Part shown: positions 53,770-62,888 of the stretch, one piece after another
Layout: every line of letters starts with the position of its first letter
Position numbering within the stretch: the stretch's first letter is position 1
Assembly (NCBI GenBank): GCA_934654775.1
Contig: CAKUGR010000005.1
Location: forward strand, 1-64,000
Origin: an uncultured Collinsella sp.
GTDB taxonomy: Bacteria > Actinomycetota > Coriobacteriia > Coriobacteriales > Coriobacteriaceae
Reading direction: 5' to 3'
Length of the DNA: 64,000 nt
Program-made: the position numbers and the translations under genes
Notes under the pieces: model-generated
The model's input: the letters and a program-made list of their open reading frames with translations, nothing else
The model's database searches: none
What the model was told of the DNA's origin: nothing

Positions 53770-53853
53770 AGGACCTGCGGTAACATCGCTGGCGGTTCTT
53801 GGGCATCGCTTGCTGGCGGGGTTCCTTGTCTGAGTTGGTCTTGGTTGGCGGGA

Positions 53854-54231
53854 CTACTGGTCCCGGTCGCTGTCCCGTCTCAGCATCGATCTTAGCTTCT
53901 CGAAGCTTTCCTCGCTCAGGCAATGCTCCATGTGGCAGCCCTCTTGCGACGCCACCTCGGCCGACACGCCCGCATCCTCGAGCAGCTGCATAAAAAAGCA
54001 GTGACGGTCCCACATTTGACGAGCGACCTCCAGCCCTCGTTCCGTCAGATGAACATCTCGTTTGCCCATTTCGACATAGCCGTTGCTTTCCAGCGTCGCC
54101 ATGGCTTTAGAGACGCTTGCCTTGGTTACGCCCAAGTATTCGGCAACGTCAATCGATCGAACGATGCCTTGGCGCTCCGAGAGCACGTAAATAGATTCGA
54201 GATAGTCTTCTCCGGATTCACGCAGGGCCAT
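53854..54231 (-). CDS. DtxR/MntR-family metal-dependent regulator
   Basis: 125 residues, the short MntR-like form without an SH3 domain. The helix-turn-helix is VRSIDVAEYLGVTKASVSKAMATLESNGYV; the metal-binding and dimer region has GLEVARQMWDRHCFFMQLLE and EGCHMEHCLSEES, with the usual C/M-H-x-E-H ligands (C98, H99, E101, H102 by my count). It should repress metal uptake genes with Mn or Fe bound. GAAAGGCGG precedes the ATG. It is convergent with the Zn/Cd ATPase, not part of its operon; its targets are not visible here. Confidence 0.87.
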   Translation of the reverse strand: MALRESGEDYLESIYVLSERQGIVRSIDVAEYLGVTKASVSKAMATLESNGYVEMGKRDVHLTERGLEVARQMWDRHCFFMQLLEDAGVSAEVASQEGCHMEHCLSEESFEKLRSMLRRDSDRDQ

Positions 54232-54395
54232 GGGCCGCCTTTCGCGATGGCTTCTAGTTAGCCTTTGGATACTTTTGCTTGATTTACTTTACCGCAAAAG
54301 TTGCCCATGTCTTACTACATTGACTAAAAAGTTAGCCGTGTTTCACAAAACGCGCGGGTGAGGCGCGACACCCCGGCTCGTGGCGCACGGCGCGC

Positions 54396-54447
54396 AAGGA
54401 GTGTCCCCAGCTGCCGGCCGAAAAGGAACGTCCCCAAGTGCCGGGTG
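54396..54447. repeat. R4 repeat, copy 3
   Basis: AAGGAGTGTCCCCAGCTGCCGGC then AAGGAACGTCCCCAAGTGCCGGG, matching 14679-14739. It abuts the HAD phosphatase stop codon (54448) with no gap. Confidence 0.75.
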
Positions 54448-55218
54448 CTAGATCAGGCCAAAGTGCTTGGCTGCGTTGTAGATGCCGTCGTCGTCTACGG
54501 CGGTCGTTACGTAGGTCGCGGCGGCTTTCACGGTCTCCTGCGCGTTGCCCATGGCCACGCTTGTGCCCACGGCCGAAAACATCGACAGGTCGTTCTCACC
54601 GTCGCCGAAGGCAATCGCCTCGCTCGCGTCGACACCCAGCCGCTCCAGCGTCGCCGCCACGCCCAGGTCCTTGCCGCCATTGGCCGGAATAATGTCGCAG
54701 AACAGATCGCACCAGCGCGTGGTGAGCGAATGCGCCACGGCATCGGTCACGATATGCTCGTCAGCCGGGTCCACAAAAGCGCAGAACTGGTAGACCGGCG
54801 CGTCAAAGGCGTGCTCAAACGGCTCCTCGTGGTAGACGATTCCTGCATTACCGCCAGCCGCCACCACGCGCTCGGACAGGCGGTTCACAAACGAGTTCTC
54901 GCCCTGCATGCACAGCGAATCGTAGCGCCCCCGCGCCACCTGGTCCACGATCACCGCGACGTCGGCCGGATCAATCGGGCAGCTGCGATAGACGCCCTCG
55001 GCATCAAAGCAGTGCTGGCCCGAAAGCGTAATGTACGCATCCCAGCCCAGGTCGAACAGCCAGTCCGGCATCTGGTAGGTCGGACGGCCCGTGGCGATCA
55101 CGCACGCGATCCCCTGCTCGTGAAAGCTGTCGAGTACCTGCTGCGCCGACGCCGGAATCCGGTGCGTCTTAAAGCTCAGCAGCGTGCCGTCGATATCGAA
55201 AAACGCGGCCTTGATCAT
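54448..55218 (-). CDS. Cof-type HAD hydrolase
   Basis: 256-residue HAD phosphatase of the Cof/YbjI (IIB cap) class: nucleophile motif FFDIDGTLLS, IATGRPTYQ (motif II), K184-type Lys in ANGGKDLGVAA and GDGENDLSMF (motif IV). It dephosphorylates sugar phosphates or similar metabolites. Its ATG lies 6 nt after the stop of the ABC-F gene, with GAGGAG inside that gene's end, so the two are one operon. Confidence 0.9.
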   Translation of the reverse strand: MIKAAFFDIDGTLLSFKTHRIPASAQQVLDSFHEQGIACVIATGRPTYQMPDWLFDLGWDAYITLSGQHCFDAEGVYRSCPIDPADVAVIVDQVARGRYDSLCMQGENSFVNRLSERVVAAGGNAGIVYHEEPFEHAFDAPVYQFCAFVDPADEHIVTDAVAHSLTTRWCDLFCDIIPANGGKDLGVAATLERLGVDASEAIAFGDGENDLSMFSAVGTSVAMGNAQETVKAAATYVTTAVDDDGIYNAAKHFGLI

Positions 55219-55224
55219 CCTCGT

Positions 55225-57084
55225 CTACTCCTCGCCCTCGAGCTTTTCGCTCGCCTCGAGCCACGCCATCTCGAGCTCGTCCATGGCAGCGTGGGCCTCG
55301 TCGATCTTTGCCTGCTGCTCGCCGAGCGCCGTGTAGTTGGTGGGGTCGACCTGGGCCATCGCGGCCTCGGCCTCCTCCACGCGGGCGCGCTGCGTCTCCA
55401 TTTTGCGCTCGAGCGAGCTCACCTCGCGGCGGAGCTTCTGGCGCTCGGCGTTGGAAAGGCCATTGGGCTGGCCACTCGACTTGGGCTTTTCGGCCGCAGC
55501 CGCCGCGGCGCCGGTATCAAACGTGCCGGTCTTGGCGCTCGGCGCACCCACGGGCTCGCCCTCGGCGGTGGCGTTGCACAGGCGCAGGTACTGGTCGACG
55601 CCGCCGGGCATATGCGTCAGGTGGCCGCCGAGCAGCGCCCACTGCTGGTCGGTCACGCGCTCCATCAAGAAGCGGTCGTGCGTCACCAGAATCAGCGTGC
55701 CGGGCCAGCCGTCGAGCAGGTCCTCGACAATCGCAAGCATGTCGGTATCCAGGTCGTTACCGGGCTCGTCCAGGATAAGCACGTTGGGCTCGTCCAGAAT
55801 CGTCAGCAACAGCGACAGGCGACGGCGCTGGCCGCCCGAAAGATCGCCGATGCGGCTCCAGAGCTGCTGGGTCGTAAAGCCCAGGCGCTCGCAAAGCTTC
55901 TCGGGCGAGGTCTCCTTGCCGTCGATGACGTAATACTTCTTATAGTTGCTGAGCACCTCGCGGATCGTGTCGCCCATGTAGGGCTCGAGCTCCTCGAGCT
56001 GCTGCGACAGCACGCCAAAACGCACCGTCTGGCCAATCTTCACGCGGCCGCGCAGGGGCGCGATCTTGCCCTGAATCACGTCAAGCAGTGTGGACTTGCC
56101 GGCGCCGTTCTCGCCCAAAAGACCATAGCGGTCGCCCGCACCGATAAGCCAGGTCACGTCGGAAAGCACCTGTTTGGACGCGCCGTCGGCATCCGCATAG
56201 CCGGCGTCCACGTCGATCACGTCGATGACCTGCTTGCCCAGACGGCTCACCGCAAGGCGCTTGAGCTCCAGCTCGTCGCGCACGGGCGGCACGTCGGCGA
56301 TCAGCTCGCGGGCGGCATCCACGCGAAACTTGGGCTTGGTGGAGCGGGCCTGGGCGCCGCGGCTCAGCCACGCGAGCTCCTTGCGCGCCATGTTGCGGCG
56401 GCGCTCCTCGGTGACGGCGGCCATGCGGTCGCGCTCCACGCGCTGCAGGATATATGCCGAGTAGCCGCCCTCGAAGGGATCGACCTGGCCGTCGTGGACC
56501 TCCCACATGCTAGTGCAGACCTCGTCCAAGAACCAGCGGTCGTGCGTGACCACGAGCATGGCGCCCTGACCGCGTTGCCAGCGGGCCTTTAAGTGGCGCG
56601 CGAGCCAGTTGATGGTGCGCATGTCCAGGTGGTTGGTGGGCTCGTCGAGCATGAGCACGTCGTAGTCACCGATCAGCAGGCGCGCGAGGTCCACGCGTCG
56701 GCGCTGACCGCCCGAAAGCTCGCCCACCGTGCCCTCCCAAGGCACATCGCTAATGAGGCCGGCGAGGATCTGGCGCGTGCGGGGGCTCGACGCCCACTCG
56801 TACTCGGGCGTGTCGCCCACGACGGCATGATGCACGGTATCGGTGTCGACAAGCTGGTCCTTTTGGCCGAGCAGACCGATCGTGGTGCCGCGGCGATGCG
56901 TCACGCGTCCGTCATCGGGCTCCAGCGTGCCGGCGAGCACGCTCAGCAGCGTCGACTTGCCGTCGCCATTTTTACCGACGATACCAATACGGTCGCCCTC
57001 GCCCACGCCGAGCGTCACGCTATCGAAAATATGCTTGGTGGGAAACTCTAGGCTGACGGAATCGCATCCCAAAAGAATCGCCAT
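55225..57084 (-). CDS. ABC-F family ATP-binding protein (Uup/EttA-like)
   Basis: 619 residues with two ABC ATPase domains and no membrane segments. Walker A GKNGDGKST and GENGAGKST, signatures LSGGQRRRVDLARLL and LSGGQRRRLSLLL, Walker B LMLDEPTNHLD and LILDEPGNDLD; the second has GND instead of TNH. The interdomain linker (about 225-300) is Arg-rich. A C-terminal coiled coil (about 545-619) resembles Uup. Members act on ribosomes or in DNA metabolism, and some protect against antibiotics; the role here is not readable. AAGGAG precedes ATG 57084; the 72-codon upstream frame extension is repeat R1 and is not translated. Confidence 0.9.
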   Translation of the reverse strand: MAILLGCDSVSLEFPTKHIFDSVTLGVGEGDRIGIVGKNGDGKSTLLSVLAGTLEPDDGRVTHRRGTTIGLLGQKDQLVDTDTVHHAVVGDTPEYEWASSPRTRQILAGLISDVPWEGTVGELSGGQRRRVDLARLLIGDYDVLMLDEPTNHLDMRTINWLARHLKARWQRGQGAMLVVTHDRWFLDEVCTSMWEVHDGQVDPFEGGYSAYILQRVERDRMAAVTEERRRNMARKELAWLSRGAQARSTKPKFRVDAARELIADVPPVRDELELKRLAVSRLGKQVIDVIDVDAGYADADGASKQVLSDVTWLIGAGDRYGLLGENGAGKSTLLDVIQGKIAPLRGRVKIGQTVRFGVLSQQLEELEPYMGDTIREVLSNYKKYYVIDGKETSPEKLCERLGFTTQQLWSRIGDLSGGQRRRLSLLLTILDEPNVLILDEPGNDLDTDMLAIVEDLLDGWPGTLILVTHDRFLMERVTDQQWALLGGHLTHMPGGVDQYLRLCNATAEGEPVGAPSAKTGTFDTGAAAAAAEKPKSSGQPNGLSNAERQKLRREVSSLERKMETQRARVEEAEAAMAQVDPTNYTALGEQQAKIDEAHAAMDELEMAWLEASEKLEGEE

Positions 57085-57140
57085 ATGCCCTGCTCCTTCG
57101 TAGAAATTCAACGTTGTCCATGATAGCAGCGAGCCCCACC

Positions 57141-57184
57141 CCAAACCACCACGAAGGTGCCTGTCCCCTTTGTGGTGGTTTTGG
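57141..57184. repeat. R1 repeat, copy 8
   Basis: CCAAACCACCACGAAGG pairs with CCTTTGTGGTGGTTTTGG (one G-T, one extra T); core GTGCCTGTCCCC on the plus strand. It lies between the pst terminator and the ABC-F start, the only copy not directly next to a stop codon. Confidence 0.85.
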
Positions 57185-57219
57185 GCGGGCGCAGTCGACG
57201 AGCGCAATCCCGCAAACGC

Positions 57220-57258
57220 AAAAAGGCGGGCCATCTCCCGCAAGAGATGACCCGCCTC
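57220..57258 (-). terminator. Terminator of the pst operon
   Basis: On the minus strand GGCGGG-T-CATCTC pairs with GAGATG-G-CCCGCC and is followed by TTTTTG, 55 nt past the pstB stop. Confidence 0.88.
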
Positions 57259-57312
57259 TCCAATCAGTCCCGTAGCAACCGTGGCCGCCGCGGGCCTCAA
57301 GCATGTCCCGGA

Positions 57313-58185
57313 CTAGGAGAACATGCCGGTGAGGTAATCATTCAGCCGCTGATCCTTGGGCCGTTGGAAAATCTCGTCGGTCTCGTCGTACTCGACCATA
57401 TCGCCCATGTAGAAAAACGCCGTGCGGTTGGACACGCGCGACGCCTGCTCCATGTTGTGCGTCACGATGACGATGGCGCGCTCGGCAACGATCGACGACA
57501 TGAGGTCCTCGATCGCTAACGTCGAGATGGGGTCGAGCGCCGAGCAGGGCTCGTCAAACAGGATCACGTCGGGGTTGAGCGCCAGCGTGCGTGCAATGCA
57601 CAAACGCTGCTGCTGCCCGCCTGAAAGCGCATAGGCGCTCTTGTCGAGCTTGTCCTTGACCTCGTCCCACAGCGCCGCACCGCGCAGGCTTTCCTCGACC
57701 ATGCGATCGAGTTCGTCGCGGTCGGCGATGCCGTGGCGCTTGGGCGCAAACGTGATGTTGTCGCGAATGGACTTGCGGAAAGGGTTGGGCTGCTGAAACA
57801 CCATGCCAATGGAGCGGCGCAGCTCGTAGGTGTTCTCGGTCTTGGTGTTCACGTTGCGCCCGCGGTAGTTGATCTCGCCCTCCACGCGGCAGCCGCGAAT
57901 CTCGCGATTCATGAGGTTGAGGCTGCGCAAGAAGGTCGACTTACCGCAGCCCGAAGGCCCAATGAGCGCCGTGATCTCGCCCTTGTGAAAGTCGAGCGAC
58001 GTATCGTGCAGTGCATGGTGGTCGCCATAGTACACGTTGACGTCCTTGGTGGAGAGCACGACCTCGTCGCTCACGGCCTTGCCGCTCACGCGCACGCGCT
58101 TTTCGCTCTCCCCCACACTCGACAGAAAGTCCTGGGTCTCGGACGCGACCGCCTCGGTTGCGGGCGTCACATTTATCTCGCTCAT
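57313..58185 (-). CDS. pstB: Phosphate ABC transporter ATP-binding protein
   Basis: 290-residue ATPase driving phosphate import with PstSCA. Walker A GPSGCGKST, the PstB-typical QQPNPF Q-loop, signature LSGGQQQRLCIARTLA and Walker B VILFDEPCSALDP are intact, as is the H-loop TVTHNM-like VIVTHNMEQA. An extra ~40-residue N-terminal tail (before VVLSTKDVNVYYG) is longer than in E. coli. Its ATG overlaps the pstA stop by 4 nt (ATGA). It is the last gene of the operon; no phoU follows. Confidence 0.96.
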   Translation of the reverse strand: MSEINVTPATEAVASETQDFLSSVGESEKRVRVSGKAVSDEVVLSTKDVNVYYGDHHALHDTSLDFHKGEITALIGPSGCGKSTFLRSLNLMNREIRGCRVEGEINYRGRNVNTKTENTYELRRSIGMVFQQPNPFRKSIRDNITFAPKRHGIADRDELDRMVEESLRGAALWDEVKDKLDKSAYALSGGQQQRLCIARTLALNPDVILFDEPCSALDPISTLAIEDLMSSIVAERAIVIVTHNMEQASRVSNRTAFFYMGDMVEYDETDEIFQRPKDQRLNDYLTGMFS

Positions 58186-59108
58186 TCGGCCGTCATCTTC
58201 CTTGCCAGTTGCTTGCCCACGATGCGGGCGATTACGTTAAACAGCAGCACGCAGATCATCAGCAATGCCGCGGTGCCCCAGACAATCTGTTGGGCCTCGG
58301 GGCTGCCCTCGCCGTAGATCTTGTAGATGTGCACGGCAAGCGACTCACCGGGACGGAACACATTCCAGGCGCAAGTGGGGCTCGACAGGTTAAAGCTCAA
58401 GAAGTTGAGACGAACCGGCGAGCTCATGCCCGAGGTAAAGAGCAGCGCTGCGGCCTCGCCAAAGACGCGGCCGGCCGAAAGCACGATGCCGGTCACGATG
58501 GCGGGCATGGCCTCGGGAATCAAGATGTGCAGCGTGGCCTCCCAGCGGGTGAGGCCCATGGCCAGACACGCGTCGCGCTGGGCCTGCGGCACGTCCTCGA
58601 GCGCCTGCTGAATCACGCGCACCAGGATAGGGATGTTGAACATGGTGAGCGCGACGGCGCCGGAGATGATGGAGTACTTCCAGCCCAGCTGCACCGAAAA
58701 CACCAGGAAGCCGAACATGCCCACAACGATGGAAGGCAGCGAGGACAGCGTCTCGATGGCGGTGGAGGCGATGTCGCGAACGGGGCCGTCGGGTGCGTAC
58801 TCGGCCAGGAAGACTGCGCCGCCCAGGCTGATGGGCGCCGAGATAACCAGAGTGATCAGCAGCAGGTAGAACGAGTCGAACAGCTGGTAGAGCACGCCGC
58901 CCTGGGTGCCGTTGGCGCGCGACGGCTCCGTGAGGAAGCCCGGCTGGAACAGCGTCGAGATACCCTCGAACAGAATGTAGGCCACCATGGAAACGACGAC
59001 GAGCATGACGATGGCGACGATTGCCGTCAACACGCCCGTGGCGATGCGGTCCTGTTTTTGAACACGCCCGAGCCTCGCCTCGTCGATGTGGATGCGCGTG
59101 CTAGCCAC
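58182..59108 (-). CDS. pstA: Phosphate ABC transporter permease PstA
   Basis: 308-residue membrane permease with six helices. The EAA-type loop (DVPQAQRDACLAMGLTRWEA) that contacts PstB and the terminal FGEAAALLFTSG are conserved. I place the start at GTG 59108, whose GGGGG ribosome-binding site lies in the end of pstC; the in-frame ATG at 59132 would overlap pstC by 32 nt and lacks a site. Third gene of pstSCAB. Confidence 0.93.
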   Translation of the reverse strand: MASTRIHIDEARLGRVQKQDRIATGVLTAIVAIVMLVVVSMVAYILFEGISTLFQPGFLTEPSRANGTQGGVLYQLFDSFYLLLITLVISAPISLGGAVFLAEYAPDGPVRDIASTAIETLSSLPSIVVGMFGFLVFSVQLGWKYSIISGAVALTMFNIPILVRVIQQALEDVPQAQRDACLAMGLTRWEATLHILIPEAMPAIVTGIVLSAGRVFGEAAALLFTSGMSSPVRLNFLSFNLSSPTCAWNVFRPGESLAVHIYKIYGEGSPEAQQIVWGTAALLMICVLLFNVIARIVGKQLARKMTAE

Positions 59109-60009
59109 GAGCCTTCGCCCCCTTGCGGCCAATGAGATGGATGATCAGGATAAAGATGAGACTCATGCCCATCAGTAGCAGACCGAGCGCCCACAGAACA
59201 TCATCCTGGGCCGAGCCCTCGGCATAGACCGCCATGGACGTGGTAAGCGTGGTGGTGATGGTGGACGCAGGCGACAGCAGCGACGTCGGCATGGCCTCGA
59301 TGCCGCCGATAACCATGCGCACGGCGAGCGTCTCGCCAAAGGCGCGGGTCATGCCAAGGATGACTGCGGTCATGAGCGACGGCATGGCAGACTTGAGTAC
59401 CACGTGCCAGATGGTCTGCCAGCGGGTGTATCCCAGCGCGAGCGAGCCCTGGCGGTAGCTATCGGGCACGGCGCGCAGGCCATCGACCGAAAGCGTGGTC
59501 ATGGTCGGCAGAATCATGACGGCCAGCACGATGGCGCCGGGCAGGATGCCCAGGCCTGTGCTCACGTGAAAGACGCTCTTCATGAAGCCGACGACCACGT
59601 GAAAGCCGATTAGGCCAAAGACGACCGAGGGGATGCCGGTCAAAAGCTCAATGAGCGGCTGAAAGATCTTGGAGCCAAACTTAGGCTGGATCTCGACCGC
59701 GAAGATGGCAGAGCCGATGGCGATGGGCAGCGCGATGAGCGTGGAGAGCACCATGGCCGCAAACGAGGTAACGATCAGGGGCAGGGCACCGGTATAGGGC
59801 AGGCCGTTTTCGGCTGTGTTGGCCAGGTCCCACTTGGTGCCGGTGAAGAACTCGACGACCGAAACGCCATCCTTAACAAATGCCGAGAGGCCCTTTTGGG
59901 CGACCATAAAGATGAGCGCGGCAACGACAAGCGTCACGAGCGCTACGCACGCGCCCGTGACGCCCAGGCCCACGTTCTCAAGGTCGCGCTTTGGCAGCTG
60001 TTTTGCCAT
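59101..60009 (-). CDS. pstC: Phosphate ABC transporter permease PstC
   Basis: 302-residue permease, six helices, with the periplasmic insertion (SVVEFFTGTKWDLAN) typical of PstC and the EAA loop (DSYRQGSLALGYTRWQT) for PstB. TRAFGETLAVRMVIG is a conserved stretch close to the last helices. GGAAAGG precedes the ATG, 25 nt after pstS. It overlaps pstA by 8 nt. Confidence 0.95.
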   Translation of the reverse strand: MAKQLPKRDLENVGLGVTGACVALVTLVVAALIFMVAQKGLSAFVKDGVSVVEFFTGTKWDLANTAENGLPYTGALPLIVTSFAAMVLSTLIALPIAIGSAIFAVEIQPKFGSKIFQPLIELLTGIPSVVFGLIGFHVVVGFMKSVFHVSTGLGILPGAIVLAVMILPTMTTLSVDGLRAVPDSYRQGSLALGYTRWQTIWHVVLKSAMPSLMTAVILGMTRAFGETLAVRMVIGGIEAMPTSLLSPASTITTTLTTSMAVYAEGSAQDDVLWALGLLLMGMSLIFILIIHLIGRKGAKARG

Positions 60010-60034
60010 TGCAAACCTTTCCGGGGGCGATTAC

Positions 60035-60973
60035 TTATTTGGCGGAAACCTTGCCGCTGGCGTCCTTGACGACCTTCATGGCAGAGACGGGGATAAAGCC
60101 CTGCTCCTCGACGAGCTTGCCCTGGACGTCGTCGGAAAGCATGAACTCCAGGAAGGCCTTGGTGGCCTCGTCGGCGTCCTTCGCGCAGTACATGTGCTCG
60201 GTAGCCCAAATCTTAAAGGAGTCGTCGGTGACGTTTGCGCTCTTGGGCTCCACGCCCTCGACCTTGATGGCGTTGAACTTGGAGTCATCAAAGTGCGAGA
60301 AGTCCAGGTAAGAGATGGCGTTGTCGGTGCTGCCCATCTGAGTCTGGACGTCGCCGGACTTGTCGAGCTCGGCGTCGCCCTTAAAGTCGACGGCCTCGTC
60401 GCCAAAGACGGCAGCCTCGAAGGTGGCGCGGGTACCGGAGCCGGCCTTACGGTTGAGGACGACGATGGTAGCGTCGTCGCCGCCGACCTCCTTCCAGTTG
60501 GTGATCTGACCGGAGAAGATGCCCTTGAGCTGCTCGAGGGACAGGTCGTCGACCGTTACGTTCTTGGAGACGACGGGGCCCATGCCCACGACGGCGACCT
60601 CGTGGTCGACGAGGTTCTTGACCTGGTCGGCCTCGAGCTTGGTCTCGGCGAAGACGTCGGAGTTACCGATGGTGACGGTGCCGGCGGCAACAGCGGTCAG
60701 GCCCTTGCCCGAACCGTTACCCGAGCCGGAGACGGAGACGTCCGGATTGGCGTCCATGAACTTCTCGGCAGCAGCCTCGACGAGAGCCTGGAACGAGGAG
60801 GCGCCGTCGTAGGTCACCTCGCCCGAGACGGACTCGGCAGCAGCAGCGCTGCCCTCAGCAGCGGCGTCGGATGCGCCGGAGCCGCCGCAACCAACGAGAC
60901 CGAGACCGACGATGCTGGCAAGACCACCAGCGAGGCCGAGGAACTGACGACGAGAATAAGCCTGATCGAGCAT
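60035..60973 (-). CDS. pstS: Phosphate-binding lipoprotein PstS
   Basis: 312-residue substrate-binding protein. The N-terminus has a twin-arginine motif (SRRQFLGLAGG) and a lipobox (GLVGCGG), so it is probably exported folded and anchored by lipid. Phosphate-binding loops are visible (GSGNGSGKG, KAGSGTRATFEAAVFG, the latter the SGT-R-F phosphate signature). GAAAGGAAGATC supports ATG 60973; the upstream ATG at 61006 has no site. First gene of pstSCAB, likely induced by phosphate limitation, although I could not find a convincing PhoP box. Confidence 0.94.
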   Translation of the reverse strand: MLDQAYSRRQFLGLAGGLASIVGLGLVGCGGSGASDAAAEGSAAAAESVSGEVTYDGASSFQALVEAAAEKFMDANPDVSVSGSGNGSGKGLTAVAAGTVTIGNSDVFAETKLEADQVKNLVDHEVAVVGMGPVVSKNVTVDDLSLEQLKGIFSGQITNWKEVGGDDATIVVLNRKAGSGTRATFEAAVFGDEAVDFKGDAELDKSGDVQTQMGSTDNAISYLDFSHFDDSKFNAIKVEGVEPKSANVTDDSFKIWATEHMYCAKDADEATKAFLEFMLSDDVQGKLVEEQGFIPVSAMKVVKDASGKVSAK

Positions 60974-61177
60974 GATCTTCCTTTCATACATGCGACTCGC
61001 GGGCACTCTGCCCGCTTTGCTGTTTGGAAAGATACGGCCTCGATCGGGCGGCGACCGCCTTATCTGCGGTTTCTTACGGGCATCTGATAGACCCTTACCG
61101 CAAGCGCGGCCCAGCCTTTACAAACGAATAACAATCCCCACCCCAACCATGGCACGCCTTTTACACCAATAAAAACG

Positions 61178-61246
61178 AAGTTGCGGTGAAATAGTTCCTG
61201 TTTGGCCATCAAATGGCCCATTCTAGGAACTATTCCACCGCAACTT
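61178..61246. repeat. R2 inverted repeat, copy 2
   Basis: 22-nt arms AAGTTGCGGTGAAATAGTTC-CT and AGGAACTATTCCACCGCAAC-TT differ at one base; the loop holds GGCCAT/ATGGCC. The core matches 7746-7830. It lies about 205 bp upstream of pstS and also downstream of the dipeptidase gene. Confidence 0.85.
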
Positions 61247-61249
61247 ATA

Positions 61250-61276
61250 GAAGCCCGGAGCCGAAGCACCGGGCTC
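61250..61276. repeat. Small hairpin
   Basis: AGCCCGG and CCGGGCT around AGCCGAAGCA, between R2 copy 2 and the larger palindrome. There is no T run. Confidence 0.5.
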
Positions 61277-61296
61277 GTGTATCCAAGCAAAATGTT

Positions 61297-61398
61297 GGGG
61301 TTTCCCAGGTGCCCGAGATTGCCCCGAAAGAGGAGCGCCGCGTACTTTGGTACGCAAGCGACGGTTTGAGGGGCAAGGTCGGGTGCCTGGGGAAGCCC
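61297..61398. terminator. 102-bp palindrome at the dipeptidase stop codon
   Basis: Arms 61297-61325 and 61370-61398 share GGTTTCCC-AGGTGCCCGA-TTGCCCC with its complement; a few bulges occur. GTAC-TTTG-GTAC is at the tip. The last base of the right arm is the first base of the dipeptidase stop, so its transcript ends in this structure. Confidence 0.75.
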
Positions 61399-62834
61399 TA
61401 CAGTTCCAGCTCGTTTAAGCGGAGGATTGCCACAATATAGATCTTGAGCGCTTGCTTGAGCTGGTCCTCGTTGGCGCACTCGTTGGGACCGTGCATTTGG
61501 CCACCCCATGCGGGCAGCTCCAGGCCGGTCTCCTCGGGACCAAACGACACGGCGCGGGCAAAGTTGCGCGCGTACGTGCCGCCGCCCATGGCGAAGGGCT
61601 CGGCATGCTTGCCCGTAAACTCGTTATAGGTATCGATGAGCGCCTTTACGGCCGGATCGTCGGCCGAAACCGAGAACGGCACCTTGGCGCGACCCACGCG
61701 ATACGTCACGCCAAAGCGGCCCACGAGCGGCTCCAGCTGCTCGCACATGGTGTCGGCGCTCGTGCTGTCGGGGAAACGCACGTCGATGACCTGCTCGATG
61801 TGGCCATCCACCACGCGGATGACGCCGGGGTTGCAGGTGAGCGGGCCAAACGCCGCGCTCGTCGCATCAATCCCCAGGCCGCGGCCAATGGCATCCGCAT
61901 GCACAAAGGCCAGGAACTTGACGAACTCGTGCTCGGCAGGCGTCAGCAGGCGCTCGCCGCGGGCGCCAAACGCGTCCTCGGCCTCGCGCAGGTACGTCAC
62001 AATCAGGCCGACGGCGTTGACCGTGCCCTCGGGCATCGAGGCATGGCCACCGATACCGTGGGCGAAAATCTGCGCATGACCGTTGTCGAGCGCCGTAATC
62101 TCCAGGCGATCGGCGTTCTCAACGGGCGCCGGCAGCTCGTCGACGGCAATCGCAAGCTCGCAGATAGACTGCGAAGGAATAGCGTTGGTCGCCTCGGCAC
62201 CGCTCCACGACACGATGCGCCCGCCGTCGATCTTGGGGCTCACGAACGTCGCCTCGAACTGGCCCTTCTCGGCATTGCAGACCGGGAACTCGGCATCGGG
62301 CGTAAACAAAAAGTCGGGATCTGCGTAGTTCTCCAAATAATGGTGAACGTCGGACATGCCCACTTCCTCATCGCAGCCCAGCAGCGCGCGGAAGGTATAG
62401 CGCGGGGTAATGCCGTGCTTGAGCAGGTAGGCGCCGGCGTAGAGCGACAGGACGGCCGGACCCTTGTCGTCGATCACGCCGCGGCCGAGCAGCCAGCCGT
62501 CGCGACGCTCCATCGAAAACGGGTCGGTGTTCCAACCGGGGCCGGCGGGAACCACGTCCACATGGCAGATGGTCGCGAGCTGCTTGTCGCCGCGACCCGG
62601 AATGTCGGCGATGCCCACATAGCCCTCGTCGTCGCTCGTCTGGTAGCCGAGCTTTTGCGCAATGCCGAGTGCGCAATCGAGCGCGTCACGGACCGGGCGG
62701 CCAAACGGCGCGCCGGGCTCCGCATCGGCAGAAACCGCCACGGACGGATAACTCACCAGCTGCTCGATATCGGCGACGACATCCTCCCAGACCTCGTCGA
62801 CATACTCGGTAACGCTCTGCTCCACCTGATTCAT
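61398..62834 (-). CDS. Sapep family Mn-dependent dipeptidase, PepV-like
   Basis: 478-residue M20 peptidase. First metal ligands CHVDVV, bridging Asp in LGRGVIDDKGPA, catalytic Glu pair CDEEVGMSD, then FTPDAEFPVCNAEKG and the C-terminal MHGPNE (last His ligand) and GGGTYARN, the PepV/Sapep pattern. The length fits that family (about 470) and is longer than DapE. It cleaves dipeptides and some tripeptides. AAGGAGG precedes ATG 62834; the 15-codon extension to 62879 is not needed. Monocistronic. Confidence 0.9.
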   Translation of the reverse strand: MNQVEQSVTEYVDEVWEDVVADIEQLVSYPSVAVSADAEPGAPFGRPVRDALDCALGIAQKLGYQTSDDEGYVGIADIPGRGDKQLATICHVDVVPAGPGWNTDPFSMERRDGWLLGRGVIDDKGPAVLSLYAGAYLLKHGITPRYTFRALLGCDEEVGMSDVHHYLENYADPDFLFTPDAEFPVCNAEKGQFEATFVSPKIDGGRIVSWSGAEATNAIPSQSICELAIAVDELPAPVENADRLEITALDNGHAQIFAHGIGGHASMPEGTVNAVGLIVTYLREAEDAFGARGERLLTPAEHEFVKFLAFVHADAIGRGLGIDATSAAFGPLTCNPGVIRVVDGHIEQVIDVRFPDSTSADTMCEQLEPLVGRFGVTYRVGRAKVPFSVSADDPAVKALIDTYNEFTGKHAEPFAMGGGTYARNFARAVSFGPEETGLELPAWGGQMHGPNECANEDQLKQALKIYIVAILRLNELEL

Positions 62835-62888
62835 GGACGACCTCCTTAGCAATGAGGGGCGAGCGTGCCCGCCCCTCACATCACATAC

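Noticed and set aside
53854..54231. DtxR-family regulator as the controller of the Zn/Cd unit
   Set aside because: It is convergent with that unit, and the unit already has its own SmtB-type sensor and matching operators.
54358..56592. 744-codon open frame on the plus strand opposite the HAD and ABC-F genes
   Set aside because: It spans two well-defined minus-strand genes and has no recognisable domain or ribosome-binding site.
57085..57300. 72-codon N-terminal extension of the ABC-F protein
   Set aside because: It is read through R1 copy 8 and has no start signal; the ATG at 57084 has AAGGAG.
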